Shown in pieces: positions 34,941-42,761 of a DNA stretch of 64,000 nt. The notes beneath the pieces are model-generated. The model worked only from the letters and a program-made list of their open reading frames with translations, did not search any database and was not told the DNA's origin. The DNA lies in NCBI GenBank assembly GCA_036556805.1, contig DATBIS010000026.1, positions 42,942-106,941 on the forward strand. Direction: 5' to 3'. This stretch comes from DATBIS01 sp036556805 (GTDB lineage Bacteria; Actinomycetota; UBA4738; HRBIN12). Every line of letters begins with the position of its first letter. The first letter of the stretch is position 1. Position numbers and translations under genes: made by a program.

Positions 34941-36218
34941 GTGAGCGAGCCCGCGAACGACGGCAGCGAAAGGGTTTCGCTCCTCCGCCGCCTCGCGATC
35001 GACACGACCCCGCTGCGCGTCTCGCGCCAGTTTCGGCTGGTATGGGGAGGGCTGCTCGTCTCGGCGACGGGCAGCCAATTCACGGTCGTCGCGGTCTTCG
35101 TCCAGGTCACGCGACTCACCGGATCGGAGGCGGCCGTGGGCCTCACCGGCCTCGTCTGGCTCGGCGGGCTGGTGGTCGGTTCGATCGTCGGCGGGACCAT
35201 CCTCGATGCGTGGGACCGGCGCCGGACGCTGATCATGGCCCAGCTCGTGATCGCGGTGGGCGTGGGGACGCTGCTCGCCGGTTCGATCGCCGGCGACCCC
35301 CCGATCGGCGTGATCTATGCCGGTCTCGCGGTGATGGCCGCCGCGAGCGCGGTCGACGGGCCGACGCGGTCCGCGATGACGCCACGCCTGGTGGGCGCGG
35401 AGCTCATCCCGTCGGCGCAGGCCCTCAACCAGGTGATCTGGAACGGCGCCGGCATCGTCGGGCCGGCGATCGCCGGCCTCGCGATCCAGCGTTTCGGCGT
35501 CACGCTCGCGTACTCGGTCGACCTCGCGTCGGTGGGCGCGATGCTGCTCGCGGCTCTTGCCTTGCACCCGATGCCGCCGGAGGAGCACGAGGAGAACGAG
35601 ACCGGCCTTCGGGCCGTGCGCCAGGGCTTCGCATACGTGCGCCGCGCGCGACTGATCCAGGCGACGTTCGCGATCGACCTGGTCGCGATGGTGTTCGGCC
35701 TGCCGCGCGCGCTCTTCACCTTCCTCGCCGTCGAGCAGTTTGGTCGCGGCGTGGGCATCGTCGGGCTGCTGTTCTCCGCGCCAGCCGTGGGCGCGATGCT
35801 CGGGGCGCTCACGAGCGGTTGGACGAGATCCGTGCAGCGCCAGGGCCGGGCCGTCGCGATCGCCGTGTCGGCATGGGGCGTCGCGATCGTCGCCTTCGGG
35901 CTGGTGGGCGACCGGTTGTGGCTCGCGCTCGCGTTGCTCGCGATCGCGGGATGGGCCGACGTCATCAGCGCGATCTTCCGCAACACGATCCTGCAGCTGA
36001 GCGTCCCCGACCGCCTTCGGGGTCGGTTGTCGGGCATCCACGTCCTCGTCGTGACCGGTGGGCCGCGACTCGGGGACTTCGAGGCCGGGCTCGTGGCTCG
36101 CCTCGTCTCGCCGGGGTTCAGCGTGGTGTCGGGCGGGCTCGCGTGCATCGTGGGCGCCGGCGCGGTCGCGCTCGCGTACCCGGAGCTCCGGCGCCAGCGC
36201 GCGAGCGCGCGCCCCTGA
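34941..36218 (+). CDS. Major facilitator superfamily transporter
   Basis: 425 residues with about 12 membrane helices. GGTILDAWDRRRTL between helices 2 and 3 is the MFS motif-A position, and the fold matches the DHA3-like (macrolide/enterobactin efflux) exporters: FRLVWGGLLVSATGSQFTVVA at the start and FGLPRALFTFLAV in the second half. Probable drug or metabolite exporter. The GTG at 34941 is probably leaderless. It lies 13 bases upstream of the Mur-ligase paralogue but the latter has its own -10 box. Confidence 0.88.
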   Translation: MSEPANDGSERVSLLRRLAIDTTPLRVSRQFRLVWGGLLVSATGSQFTVVAVFVQVTRLTGSEAAVGLTGLVWLGGLVVGSIVGGTILDAWDRRRTLIMAQLVIAVGVGTLLAGSIAGDPPIGVIYAGLAVMAAASAVDGPTRSAMTPRLVGAELIPSAQALNQVIWNGAGIVGPAIAGLAIQRFGVTLAYSVDLASVGAMLLAALALHPMPPEEHEENETGLRAVRQGFAYVRRARLIQATFAIDLVAMVFGLPRALFTFLAVEQFGRGVGIVGLLFSAPAVGAMLGALTSGWTRSVQRQGRAVAIAVSAWGVAIVAFGLVGDRLWLALALLAIAGWADVISAIFRNTILQLSVPDRLRGRLSGIHVLVVTGGPRLGDFEAGLVARLVSPGFSVVSGGLACIVGAGAVALAYPELRRQRASARP

Positions 36219-36219
36219 G

Positions 36220-36225
36220 TACGCT
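36220..36225 (+). promoter_or_regulatory. -10 box TACGCT of the CphA-like Mur ligase gene
   Basis: TACGCT ends 6 bases before the ATG at 36232; no ribosome site. Confidence 0.55.
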
Positions 36226-36231
36226 TCGCGC

Positions 36232-37917
36232 ATGGCCGACCCGGTCGAGCTGGTGGAGCTCCGCGTCCTCGACGGACCGAACCTCTACTTCCCCCGCCCC
36301 GCCGTGAAGGTGACGATCGCGGCGCCCGGCTGGATGCGCGCGCCGACCGAGAAGGTCGAAGAGGTCGCGCGGCGACTCGGGATGCGCGCGCGGCACGGGG
36401 GCGACCCGCAGTCCGAGCACCGCCGTCGCTTCACGGCGCGCGTCGCGAAACGGTTGGTCGGCCGGGGCGCGGCCGCGACCACGACGAGACTCGCCGTTCG
36501 TTCGCGGGCAGGTCCCCAGCCCGGCGAGATCGTGGTGGCGTTCCCCTGGCGGCGCCGCGGCTCGGCAGAGGCGCTCGGGCACGAGCTCGTGTGGCTGCTC
36601 GGCGCGGTGCTCCGGCGTTCGCCCGATCGCGCGATCACCGAGGCGGTCGGCCGGGTCGCCGCCGTCGATCCCGGCGAGGAGCCCACGGTGCCGGAGCCCG
36701 AGGTGCCGGTGATCCAGGTGACCGGCACGAACGGCAAGACCACCACGACGCGGCTGCTCGCTCACATCGTGCGCGCCGCCGGCAAGCACGTGGCGTTCTC
36801 GTCGACCGACGGCGTGTATGCGGACGATGAGCTCGTGCAGGCGGGCGACTACTCGGGGTTCGGCGGCGCCGCCACGGCGCTCGCGCAATCGCCGGACGTC
36901 GCGGTGCTCGAGACGGCCCGAGGGGGGATCCTCCTGCGCGGGATCGGCGTCGCGCACAACGACGTCGCGGTCGTCACGAACGTCACCGAGGATCACCTGG
37001 ACCTGCAGGGGATCCGCACGCTCGACCAGCTCGCCGAGGTGAAGGCGACGATCACGAAGATCACGCGGCCGGGCGGCTGGGCGGTGTTGAACGCCGACGA
37101 TCCGCGCGTGCTCGCGATGCGCCGCGGGTGCTCCGGCCGAGTCTGGCTGTTCTCGCTCGACCCCGATCACCCCGCGATCCGCGAGGTGCTCGCGGAGGGC
37201 GGCCGCGCGATCGCGCCGCTCGACGGGTTCGTGACGGTGCTGGACGGATCGAGCGCTCGACAGCTGGTGGCGCTCGTCGACGTCCCGGTCACGATCGCCG
37301 GTGTCGCGAGCGTGTACGTCCAGAACGCGCTCGCCGCCACCGCGGCCGCGCTCGCCGTGGGCCTGCCCGAGCGGGCGGTCGTCAAGGGGTTGCGGACGTT
37401 CGTGCTCGACCCCGAGCGGAACCCCGGCCGCGCGAACCTGTTCCGGCTCGAGCGTCGCACCGTGGTCGTGGACTACGCGCACAACGAGGCCGGCATGAAC
37501 GGCCTCACCGAGCTCTGCCGCGGACTTCGCCCGCCGGGCGGCGAGATCTGGCTCGCGTTCGGCACCGCCGGCGATCGCACCGACCGCATCCTGCACAACT
37601 TCGCGGTGGCGGCCGCGCGCGGCGCCGACCACCTCGCGATCGCCGAGCAGCTGCGCTACCTTCGCGGCCGCGATCGCGAGGAGCTGATCGAGCGGCTCCA
37701 CGCCGGCGCGCGCGACGGCGGCGCACACGAGGTGCCGGTGTACGAGGACGAGCTGCACGCGCTCGACGCGATGCTCGAGGCTTCCAAGCCGGGCGACGTC
37801 GTGGCAGTCACCGCGCTCGCGCAGCGGCCCGAGGTCTTCGCGACGATGCAGCGGCTCGGCGCCGAGCGGCTCACACCGGGCAAGGTGCGCACCTTGGTGC
37901 GGCGCGCGGCGTCCTGA
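36232..37917 (+). CDS. CphA-like Mur ligase lacking the ATP-grasp domain
   Basis: 561 residues. The N-terminal 150 residues resemble the first domain of cyanophycin synthetase: VLDGPNLYFPRP (14-17 DGPN) parallels VFRGPNFW in CphA, and ALGHELVWLLG parallels its WLGHVAEHVALEL. A Mur-ligase ATPase domain follows at once: P-loop VTGTNGKTTTTR near 163-174, TARGGILLRGIG, NVTEDHLDLQGI, VLNADDP, then DYAHNEAGMNGL. The ATP-grasp domain that CphA has between these parts is absent. It faces the cphB-cphA-dksA operon, ending 1 base from it. It probably ligates an amino acid to a peptide or cyanophycin-like backbone, but the substrate is unknown. Confidence 0.85.
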   Translation: MADPVELVELRVLDGPNLYFPRPAVKVTIAAPGWMRAPTEKVEEVARRLGMRARHGGDPQSEHRRRFTARVAKRLVGRGAAATTTRLAVRSRAGPQPGEIVVAFPWRRRGSAEALGHELVWLLGAVLRRSPDRAITEAVGRVAAVDPGEEPTVPEPEVPVIQVTGTNGKTTTTRLLAHIVRAAGKHVAFSSTDGVYADDELVQAGDYSGFGGAATALAQSPDVAVLETARGGILLRGIGVAHNDVAVVTNVTEDHLDLQGIRTLDQLAEVKATITKITRPGGWAVLNADDPRVLAMRRGCSGRVWLFSLDPDHPAIREVLAEGGRAIAPLDGFVTVLDGSSARQLVALVDVPVTIAGVASVYVQNALAATAAALAVGLPERAVVKGLRTFVLDPERNPGRANLFRLERRTVVVDYAHNEAGMNGLTELCRGLRPPGGEIWLAFGTAGDRTDRILHNFAVAAARGADHLAIAEQLRYLRGRDREELIERLHAGARDGGAHEVPVYEDELHALDAMLEASKPGDVVAVTALAQRPEVFATMQRLGAERLTPGKVRTLVRRAAS

Positions 37918-37918
37918 C

Positions 37919-38254
37919 TCAGCGAGCGGCGCTGCAGGTCACGCACAGCACCGACCACGGACGGGCCTGGAGCCGTACCTCGGGGATCTCGTTCCCGCAG
38001 GAGTCGCACCGGCCGTAGGTGCCCTCGTCGAGCTTCGCGAGCGCGCGGTCGACGTCCTCGAGCATCGCGGCGAGCGCGGTCGCCGTCCCGACCTGGTTCA
38101 GCCGCTCGACGGCCTGCGTGGTCCCGTCCCCCACGCGCTTGCCGAACGAGACCGCCTCCATCGGATCCCGCGGGACCGCGGTGAGCACCGCGAGCTCGTC
38201 CGACACCTCGCGCCGACGCGTGTTGAGCGCCTCGAGGACCTCCTCGGGCCTCAC
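37919..38254 (-). CDS. DksA/TraR family zinc-finger protein
   Basis: 111 residues: a long N-terminal coiled helical pair and a C-terminal four-cysteine finger (CDSCGNEIPEVRL ... SVLCVTC) with the preceding LDEGTYG typical of the DksA/TraR C4 group. Such proteins bind RNA polymerase in the secondary channel or act unknown. The GTG at 38254 overlaps the cphA stop (GTGA), so it is the last cistron of cphB-cphA-dksA. A regulatory link to nitrogen-reserve metabolism is inferred from this coupling only. Confidence 0.88.
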   Translation of the reverse strand: MRPEEVLEALNTRRREVSDELAVLTAVPRDPMEAVSFGKRVGDGTTQAVERLNQVGTATALAAMLEDVDRALAKLDEGTYGRCDSCGNEIPEVRLQARPWSVLCVTCSAAR

Positions 38255-41100
38255 GTGGGGTTCGCGCTGAGTTCGAGGAAGTCGGGGTCGCCGCCGACCG
38301 CCTCGACGTGCCCGTTCCCCTCGGCGGGCAGCAGCACCGCCGGCGACGCCATCCCGCGGCGGGCCTCGAGCTCCCTGTAGACCTCGGTGGCGTAGTCGAC
38401 GCAGAGCACCACGATGTCGCCGGGCCGCGAGCGATCGAGCGCGCGGCGGGCGGCGTCCATCTCGTCCACCACGATCTCGGCGTAACCGGCGCGCGCCCCG
38501 CCGGCCTCCGCGGCCTGGTGAAGGCCCTCCATGATCAACATCGCGGTCTCGCCGCGCTCGCGGCCGCGGTTGTTGCGGTCCTCTCGCACGATCACCTCGT
38601 CGAAGTAGCGCGCGGCCACCCGACCGAGCTCTCGCATGTCCTCGTCGCGCCGGTCGCCCGCCGTGGCGACCACGCCCACCCGCAGGTTGGCGCCGCCGCC
38701 GGCGGTGTCGGCGGTGAGCCGCTCGACGAAGTCGCCGAGCGTCTGCAGGCCCGCCGCATTGTGCGCGTAGTCGATCACCACGCGGACGCCGTCCAGGTCG
38801 AACACGTTCAGCCGCCCGGGCGCCTGATAGATCGACGTCGTGAACGTCCGCAGCCCCTGGCGGATGTCGTGCAGGTGCGCGCCGGCCGCGTGCGCGGCGC
38901 CGGCCGCGGCCATCGCGTTCTGCACCATCATGCGGGCCTTGCCCTCGAACGTGGCCGGCAGCGTGTGCACCCACGCGATCGGCGACGAGCGCCGCCCCTC
39001 GCGCAGCACGATCTTCTCGCCGAGCGGGCCGCGCTCGAGCACGACCGCCTTGCCGCCGCGGCGCACCCATCGCTCGACGAGGTCGTTGCGGTCCTGCATC
39101 GTGAAGAGGATCACCGAGCCGCTGCACGCGCGGCGCATCTCGGCGACGAGCGCGTCGTCGGCATTCAGCACCGCCCAGCCGGTCTTCGGGACGGCCTCCA
39201 CCACCACCTGCTTCACGGCCGCCAGCTGCTCGAGCGTCTCGATCTCGCGGAGCCCGAGGTGGTCGCCGGTGACGTTCAGCACCACCGCGACGTCGTTGCG
39301 CCCGTAGCCGAGCCCTTCGCGAAGGATCCCGCCGCGAGCGACCTCGAACACCGCGAAGTCCACGCGCGGGTTCTGCAGCACCATCTGCGCGGACTTCGGC
39401 CCGCTCGCGTCCACGCGCCTCACGAGCCGCTCGTCGATGTACACGCCGTCGGTGGACGTCATGCCGATCTTCCGACCCATCCCGCGAAGGATGTGCGCGA
39501 TCATCCGGGTGGTCGTGGTCTTCCCGTTGGACCCGGTCACGGCCACGATCGGGATGCGCGCCGGCGTGCCGGGCGGGAACAGCCCGTCGATGACGTCCTT
39601 CGCGACGTACTGCGGCTCGCCCTCGGTCGGGTGCGTGTGCATGCGGAACCCGGGCGCCGCGTTCACCTCGACGATCGCGCCGCCGGTCTCGCGCACCGGC
39701 TGGCTGATGTCGGGCGCCAGGAAGTCGATGCCGGCGACGTCGAGGCCGACCACGCGCGCAGCCTCCTCCGCGATCTCGATGTTGTCCTCGTGCGCCTCCC
39801 ACGTGCGGTCGATCGAGATACCGCCGGTGGACATGTTGCCGGTGGCAGCGAGCAGCACGCGCAGGTCCTTCGGCGGGACGTCGTCGGGCGTGAACCCCTG
39901 TGCGGCGAGGAGCTCCTCGGCCTTCTCGTCGAGCTTGATGCGCGTGAGGACCTTCTCGTGACCGATGCCGCGTCGCGGGTCGGCGTTCGTGATGTCGAGC
40001 AGCTTGCGGATCGTGCGCCTCCCGTCACCGACGACGTGGGCCGGCACGCGCTCGGCGATCGCCACCATCCGCCCGCCGACCACCAGCACGCGGTAGTCGT
40101 TGCCGACGACGTAGGACTCGACCACCACGTCGCCCCGCCGCGACTCCTCCTGCGAGCGATGGAAGTTGACCCGCACCGCCTCCTCGTCGCGGAGGTCGAG
40201 GCACACGCCGCGGCCGTGGTTCCCGTCGAGCGGCTTCGTCACGACGGGGTAGCCGATGCGCTTCGCGGCGCCCACCGCTTCGTCCTCGGTGCGAACGACC
40301 TCGCTGCGCGGGACGGGGAGCCCGGCCGCCGCGAGCAGCTGGTTGGTCATCTTCTTGTCGCCTGCGATGTCGACCGCGAGCGCGGAGGTCTTCGACGTCA
40401 TCGTCGCGCGGATGCGCTGCTGGTACTTGCCCCATCCGAGCTGCACGAGCGAGGCCTCGTTCAGCCGCATGTAGGGGATGTCGCGCGAGGCGGCCTCGTC
40501 GATCAGCGCCTGCGTCGACGGGCCGAACGCGCGCCGTTCGGCGAGGAGGATCAGCCGCTCGAGCTCCGCCCGGAAGTCGAAGCCGGGCTCCTTCTTCACG
40601 AGGTGGTTCACGAGCCGGACCGCGAGCTTGCCGGCCTCGGCCCCCACGCGCTCCTCCCAGTAGCCGTAGATGACGTGGTACTGGCCGGGCGCGCCGGCGC
40701 TGCGCGTCTTGCCGCGATAGACGTGCGCGCCCGACTCCTTCTGGAGCTCGAGTGCGACGTGCTCGGCGACGTGACCGAGCCACGTCCCGTCGGTGAGGCG
40801 CTCGCGGAAGCCGCCGCGCTTGCCGAGCGAGCAGGAGTGCTCGCCGACGCCCGGCAGCGCCGCGAGGAGCCCGTCGTTGAACCCCGGGATCGTGTTCGAA
40901 GGCCAGTCCTCGAGCGAGCCCAGGTCGACGAGCAGACGGATGCACGGCTCGTAGGACCAGAAGTTGGGCCCGCGGAAGACCTGCGTCTGCAGGATCTTGA
41001 GGTCGGGCTTCGGGCGACCGGTCCTCTGCGCCGGGGCCTCGCCCCGCTTCGCCTGCTGCCGTTCGCCGCGTGACTTCTGTTTCGCCGGTCCCCGCGTCAC
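38251..41100 (-). CDS. cphA: Cyanophycin synthetase
   Basis: 949 residues. Makes multi-L-arginyl-poly-L-aspartate from Asp, Arg and ATP. An N-terminal domain (about 35-190, VFRGPNFWSYEPCIRLLVDLG) carries an HxxEH motif (His110, Glu113, His114). An ATP-grasp domain follows (about 205-490; VVTKPLDGNHGRGVCLDL, IVEVNAAPGFRMHTHP) and then a Mur-ligase domain (P-loop VTGSNGKTTTTR near 521; NVTGDHLGL; VIDYAHNAAG). A lysine/arginine-rich leader of about 30 residues precedes the first domain. The GTG at 41100 overlaps the cphB stop (GTGA). Domain order and length match bacterial CphA1. Confidence 0.95.
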   Translation of the reverse strand: MTRGPAKQKSRGERQQAKRGEAPAQRTGRPKPDLKILQTQVFRGPNFWSYEPCIRLLVDLGSLEDWPSNTIPGFNDGLLAALPGVGEHSCSLGKRGGFRERLTDGTWLGHVAEHVALELQKESGAHVYRGKTRSAGAPGQYHVIYGYWEERVGAEAGKLAVRLVNHLVKKEPGFDFRAELERLILLAERRAFGPSTQALIDEAASRDIPYMRLNEASLVQLGWGKYQQRIRATMTSKTSALAVDIAGDKKMTNQLLAAAGLPVPRSEVVRTEDEAVGAAKRIGYPVVTKPLDGNHGRGVCLDLRDEEAVRVNFHRSQEESRRGDVVVESYVVGNDYRVLVVGGRMVAIAERVPAHVVGDGRRTIRKLLDITNADPRRGIGHEKVLTRIKLDEKAEELLAAQGFTPDDVPPKDLRVLLAATGNMSTGGISIDRTWEAHEDNIEIAEEAARVVGLDVAGIDFLAPDISQPVRETGGAIVEVNAAPGFRMHTHPTEGEPQYVAKDVIDGLFPPGTPARIPIVAVTGSNGKTTTTRMIAHILRGMGRKIGMTSTDGVYIDERLVRRVDASGPKSAQMVLQNPRVDFAVFEVARGGILREGLGYGRNDVAVVLNVTGDHLGLREIETLEQLAAVKQVVVEAVPKTGWAVLNADDALVAEMRRACSGSVILFTMQDRNDLVERWVRRGGKAVVLERGPLGEKIVLREGRRSSPIAWVHTLPATFEGKARMMVQNAMAAAGAAHAAGAHLHDIRQGLRTFTTSIYQAPGRLNVFDLDGVRVVIDYAHNAAGLQTLGDFVERLTADTAGGGANLRVGVVATAGDRRDEDMRELGRVAARYFDEVIVREDRNNRGRERGETAMLIMEGLHQAAEAGGARAGYAEIVVDEMDAARRALDRSRPGDIVVLCVDYATEVYRELEARRGMASPAVLLPAEGNGHVEAVGGDPDFLELSANPT

Positions 41101-41960
41101 TCCGAGGCCTCCCGCTCCTGGAGGGCGCTCGGTCCCGCGAGCAGCTCCCGAGAGCGGAGGTCGAACCAGTATCCGGAAGGGAGCGAGTGCAGGACGGCGC
41201 CCGACACCATGAGCGGACGATAGCCCTTTCCGCGGTAGGCGTCGGACCGGACGTGCCGGCCGTCGACGATCGTGACGGCGCCCTTGCCGATGACCTGCAG
41301 CGACTGATCGGCGTGGACGACCGCGCACGTGTCCTCGTCGACGCCCATGCCGAGCAGCGCCGGCGACTGCGCGACGAGCGCAAGCAGGCGCCCGATCCGC
41401 CCGCGCTGCTCGAAGTGCTGGTCGATCACGATGCCCTGCAAGATGCCGAGGCCCGCAGAGAGCTGCACCATCCGGTTCTTCGGCGTCGTGCCCGACTGCC
41501 CGAACGCGACCATGTGGGAGGCCATCGCGCTCGCGCCGGCCGACGTGCCGGCAAGCACGGCGCCGCGGTCGTGCGCGTTCGCGAGCGCGTCGCCGAGCCG
41601 CGTCCCGCCGACGACCTGGGTAAGCCTCGACTGGTTGCCGCCGGTGAGGAACACACCGCTGGCCTCGCGCACGAGCTCGGCGGCGGACGGCGCGTCCGCC
41701 TCCTCGCGCTCCTCCGGACGGAGCCCGCTCACCCTTCCGATCCCGAGGCCGGTCAGGAGCTCGACGTAGGTCTGGGTGGCCACGTCCCCGAGCGCCGACG
41801 CCGTGGAGACCACGACGACGTGTCCCTCCTCGCCGCCCGCGAGCTTCGCGAACCGGGCGAGGATGTGCTTGTCGCGAAGCTTGTCCTCCGCGCCCCCGAT
41901 CACCATGACCGGGCCGGCGGTCGCGATGCCGGCGAGGCGCGGCGTGCGTGGTTCGCTCAT
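41097..41960 (-). CDS. cphB: Cyanophycinase
   Basis: 287 residues, peptidase S51 family. Degrades cyanophycin to beta-Asp-Arg dipeptides. Signatures: VMVIGGAEDKLRDKHIL at the start, GVFLTGGNQSRLTQ, and the nucleophile elbow LAGTSAGASAMA, then IVIDQHFEQRGRIGRLL and GMGVDEDTCAVV. The ATG at 41960 lies 6 bases after TACACT with no ribosome site, so it is probably leaderless; upstream in-frame starts exist but add no conserved sequence. It is the first cistron of cphB-cphA-dksA/traR. Confidence 0.95.
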   Translation of the reverse strand: MSEPRTPRLAGIATAGPVMVIGGAEDKLRDKHILARFAKLAGGEEGHVVVVSTASALGDVATQTYVELLTGLGIGRVSGLRPEEREEADAPSAAELVREASGVFLTGGNQSRLTQVVGGTRLGDALANAHDRGAVLAGTSAGASAMASHMVAFGQSGTTPKNRMVQLSAGLGILQGIVIDQHFEQRGRIGRLLALVAQSPALLGMGVDEDTCAVVHADQSLQVIGKGAVTIVDGRHVRSDAYRGKGYRPLMVSGAVLHSLPSGYWFDLRSRELLAGPSALQEREASE

Positions 41961-41966
41961 CGGGTC

Positions 41967-41972
41967 AGTGTA
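41967..41972 (-). promoter_or_regulatory. -10 box TACACT of the cyanophycin operon
   Basis: Minus-strand TACACT is 6 bases before the cphB ATG. GACAAA about 17 bases further upstream is a partial -35. Confidence 0.6.
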
Positions 41973-42050
41973 GTCCGGGGACCTGGCGGTTTTGTCGTCG
42001 ATCCCGTCCATCATCGGCACACGCCACGTCGCATTGAGCGAGCGGCCCGC

Positions 42051-42323
42051 CTATCGCTGCGATGGGGCGCTGCCGAGCGGGCGAAGGACGAGCTGATCGT
42101 GCGGTTCGACCACGTCGACGAGTCCCTCGAGGCCCTGTTCGACGAACAGCGTGAACCCCTCTTGTTCGCTCACGGCGTCCGTGGGCTCGGCCTCGTCCGT
42201 GAGCTCGAAGCGGACCCCCGCGCCGGCCCTGGCGACGCGCACGCGCGCGTCCGGGTTGAAGCGACGCGCCGCTCGGTCGGCCTTCCCGAGAATCTCGATC
42301 GCCCAATCAGTGAACTCGATCAC
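42051..42323 (-). CDS. HesB/IscA-fold protein without cysteines
   Basis: 90 residues starting VIEFTDWAIEILGKADRAAR with ARVRVARAGAGVRFELTDEAEP, GFTLFVEQGLEGLVDVVEP and a final hydrophobic strand, the pattern of the A-type Fe-S carrier domain. All three cluster cysteines are missing, so it probably does not carry Fe-S. The GTG at 42323 lies 7 bases after TACGAT; the frame is open upstream but the similarity and the box support this start. Function unknown; the fold assignment is by eye. Confidence 0.65.
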   Translation of the reverse strand: MIEFTDWAIEILGKADRAARRFNPDARVRVARAGAGVRFELTDEAEPTDAVSEQEGFTLFVEQGLEGLVDVVEPHDQLVLRPLGSAPSQR

Positions 42324-42330
42324 GCGACGG

Positions 42331-42336
42331 ATCGTA
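42331..42336 (-). promoter_or_regulatory. -10 box TACGAT of the HesB-fold gene
   Basis: Minus-strand TACGAT ends 7 bases before the GTG at 42323. Confidence 0.5.
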
Positions 42337-42354
42337 CGCGCCGGAGGCGCGCGA

Positions 42355-42486
42355 TCACCCCCGGCGAGGGAGGAGCTCCTGCCAGTCGCGGCCGTCGCGC
42401 GAGTCGACACCCCAGACGCCGAGGCCCACGCCGCAGAGCAGGACGAGGATCGCGATCAGCAGCACGGCGCCGACGAGCGAGGTCAT
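42355..42486 (-). CDS. Small single-pass membrane protein
   Basis: 43 codons. One long hydrophobic helix (MTSLVGAVLLIAILVLLCGV) followed by a short polar tail GVDSRDGRDWQELLPRRG. ATG at 42486 is preceded by GAGGTG at good spacing and overlaps the stop of an upstream tiny gene by ATGA. Being second in a coupled pair under a clear promoter makes it likely to be real. No function can be given. Confidence 0.65.
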   Translation of the reverse strand: MTSLVGAVLLIAILVLLCGVGLGVWGVDSRDGRDWQELLPRRG

Positions 42487-42662
42487 GTGCGCACCTCGAT
42501 TCGGCCGGCGTTCGCAGGGGCGGAGCTCCGCCACCTCGTGCTCAGGAGCGCCAGCCCGGCCGACCGACGTGCGCGCCTGCGTCCGATGGAGCGTCGCCCC
42601 GCCTCATCGCGCCGATCCTCGATCCGCGACCTCGCGACCTCGTTCAGCACCATGGGGTGCAT
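42483..42662 (-). CDS. Small basic protein of unknown function
   Basis: 59 codons. The product starts MHPMVLNEVARSRIEDRRDE and is rich in arginine, a helical amphipathic N-terminus with a strongly basic middle. ATG at 42662 follows AAAGAGGTGATGG, and a near-consensus promoter lies 34 bases upstream. It is coupled (ATGA) to the small membrane protein gene. I cannot name a family, though short basic helical proteins beginning in this way look familiar from actinobacteria. Confidence 0.55.
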   Translation of the reverse strand: MHPMVLNEVARSRIEDRRDEAGRRSIGRRRARRSAGLALLSTRWRSSAPANAGRIEVRT

Positions 42663-42695
42663 CCGCCATCACCTCTTTCGTAACCGACATCGCGA

Positions 42696-42724
42696 AGTAT
42701 GCCGGTTTCGCCGTAACCAGTCAA
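42696..42724 (-). promoter_or_regulatory. Near-consensus sigma70-type promoter
   Basis: Minus strand: TTGACT (42724-42719), 17-base spacer, CATACT (42701-42696). The predicted start near 42689 gives a 27-base leader with GAGGTG before the tiny basic-protein gene. The region is AT-richer than its surroundings and contains GGTT/AACC repeats. Confidence 0.8.
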
Positions 42725-42748
42725 GTGGTAATCGCCGGTTTCATGAGG

Positions 42749-42754
42749 TAGACT
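42749..42754 (+). promoter_or_regulatory. -10 box TAGACT of the CGNR gene
   Basis: TAGACT is 7 bases before the GTG at 42762; leaderless arrangement. Confidence 0.55.
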
Positions 42755-42761
42755 GCGCCAC

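Noticed and set aside
38308..41073. 921-codon open frame on the plus strand opposite cphA
   Set aside because: It is antisense to cphA throughout, its translation is dominated by Arg, His, Asp and Val with no family motif, and GC-rich genes routinely keep this opposite frame open.
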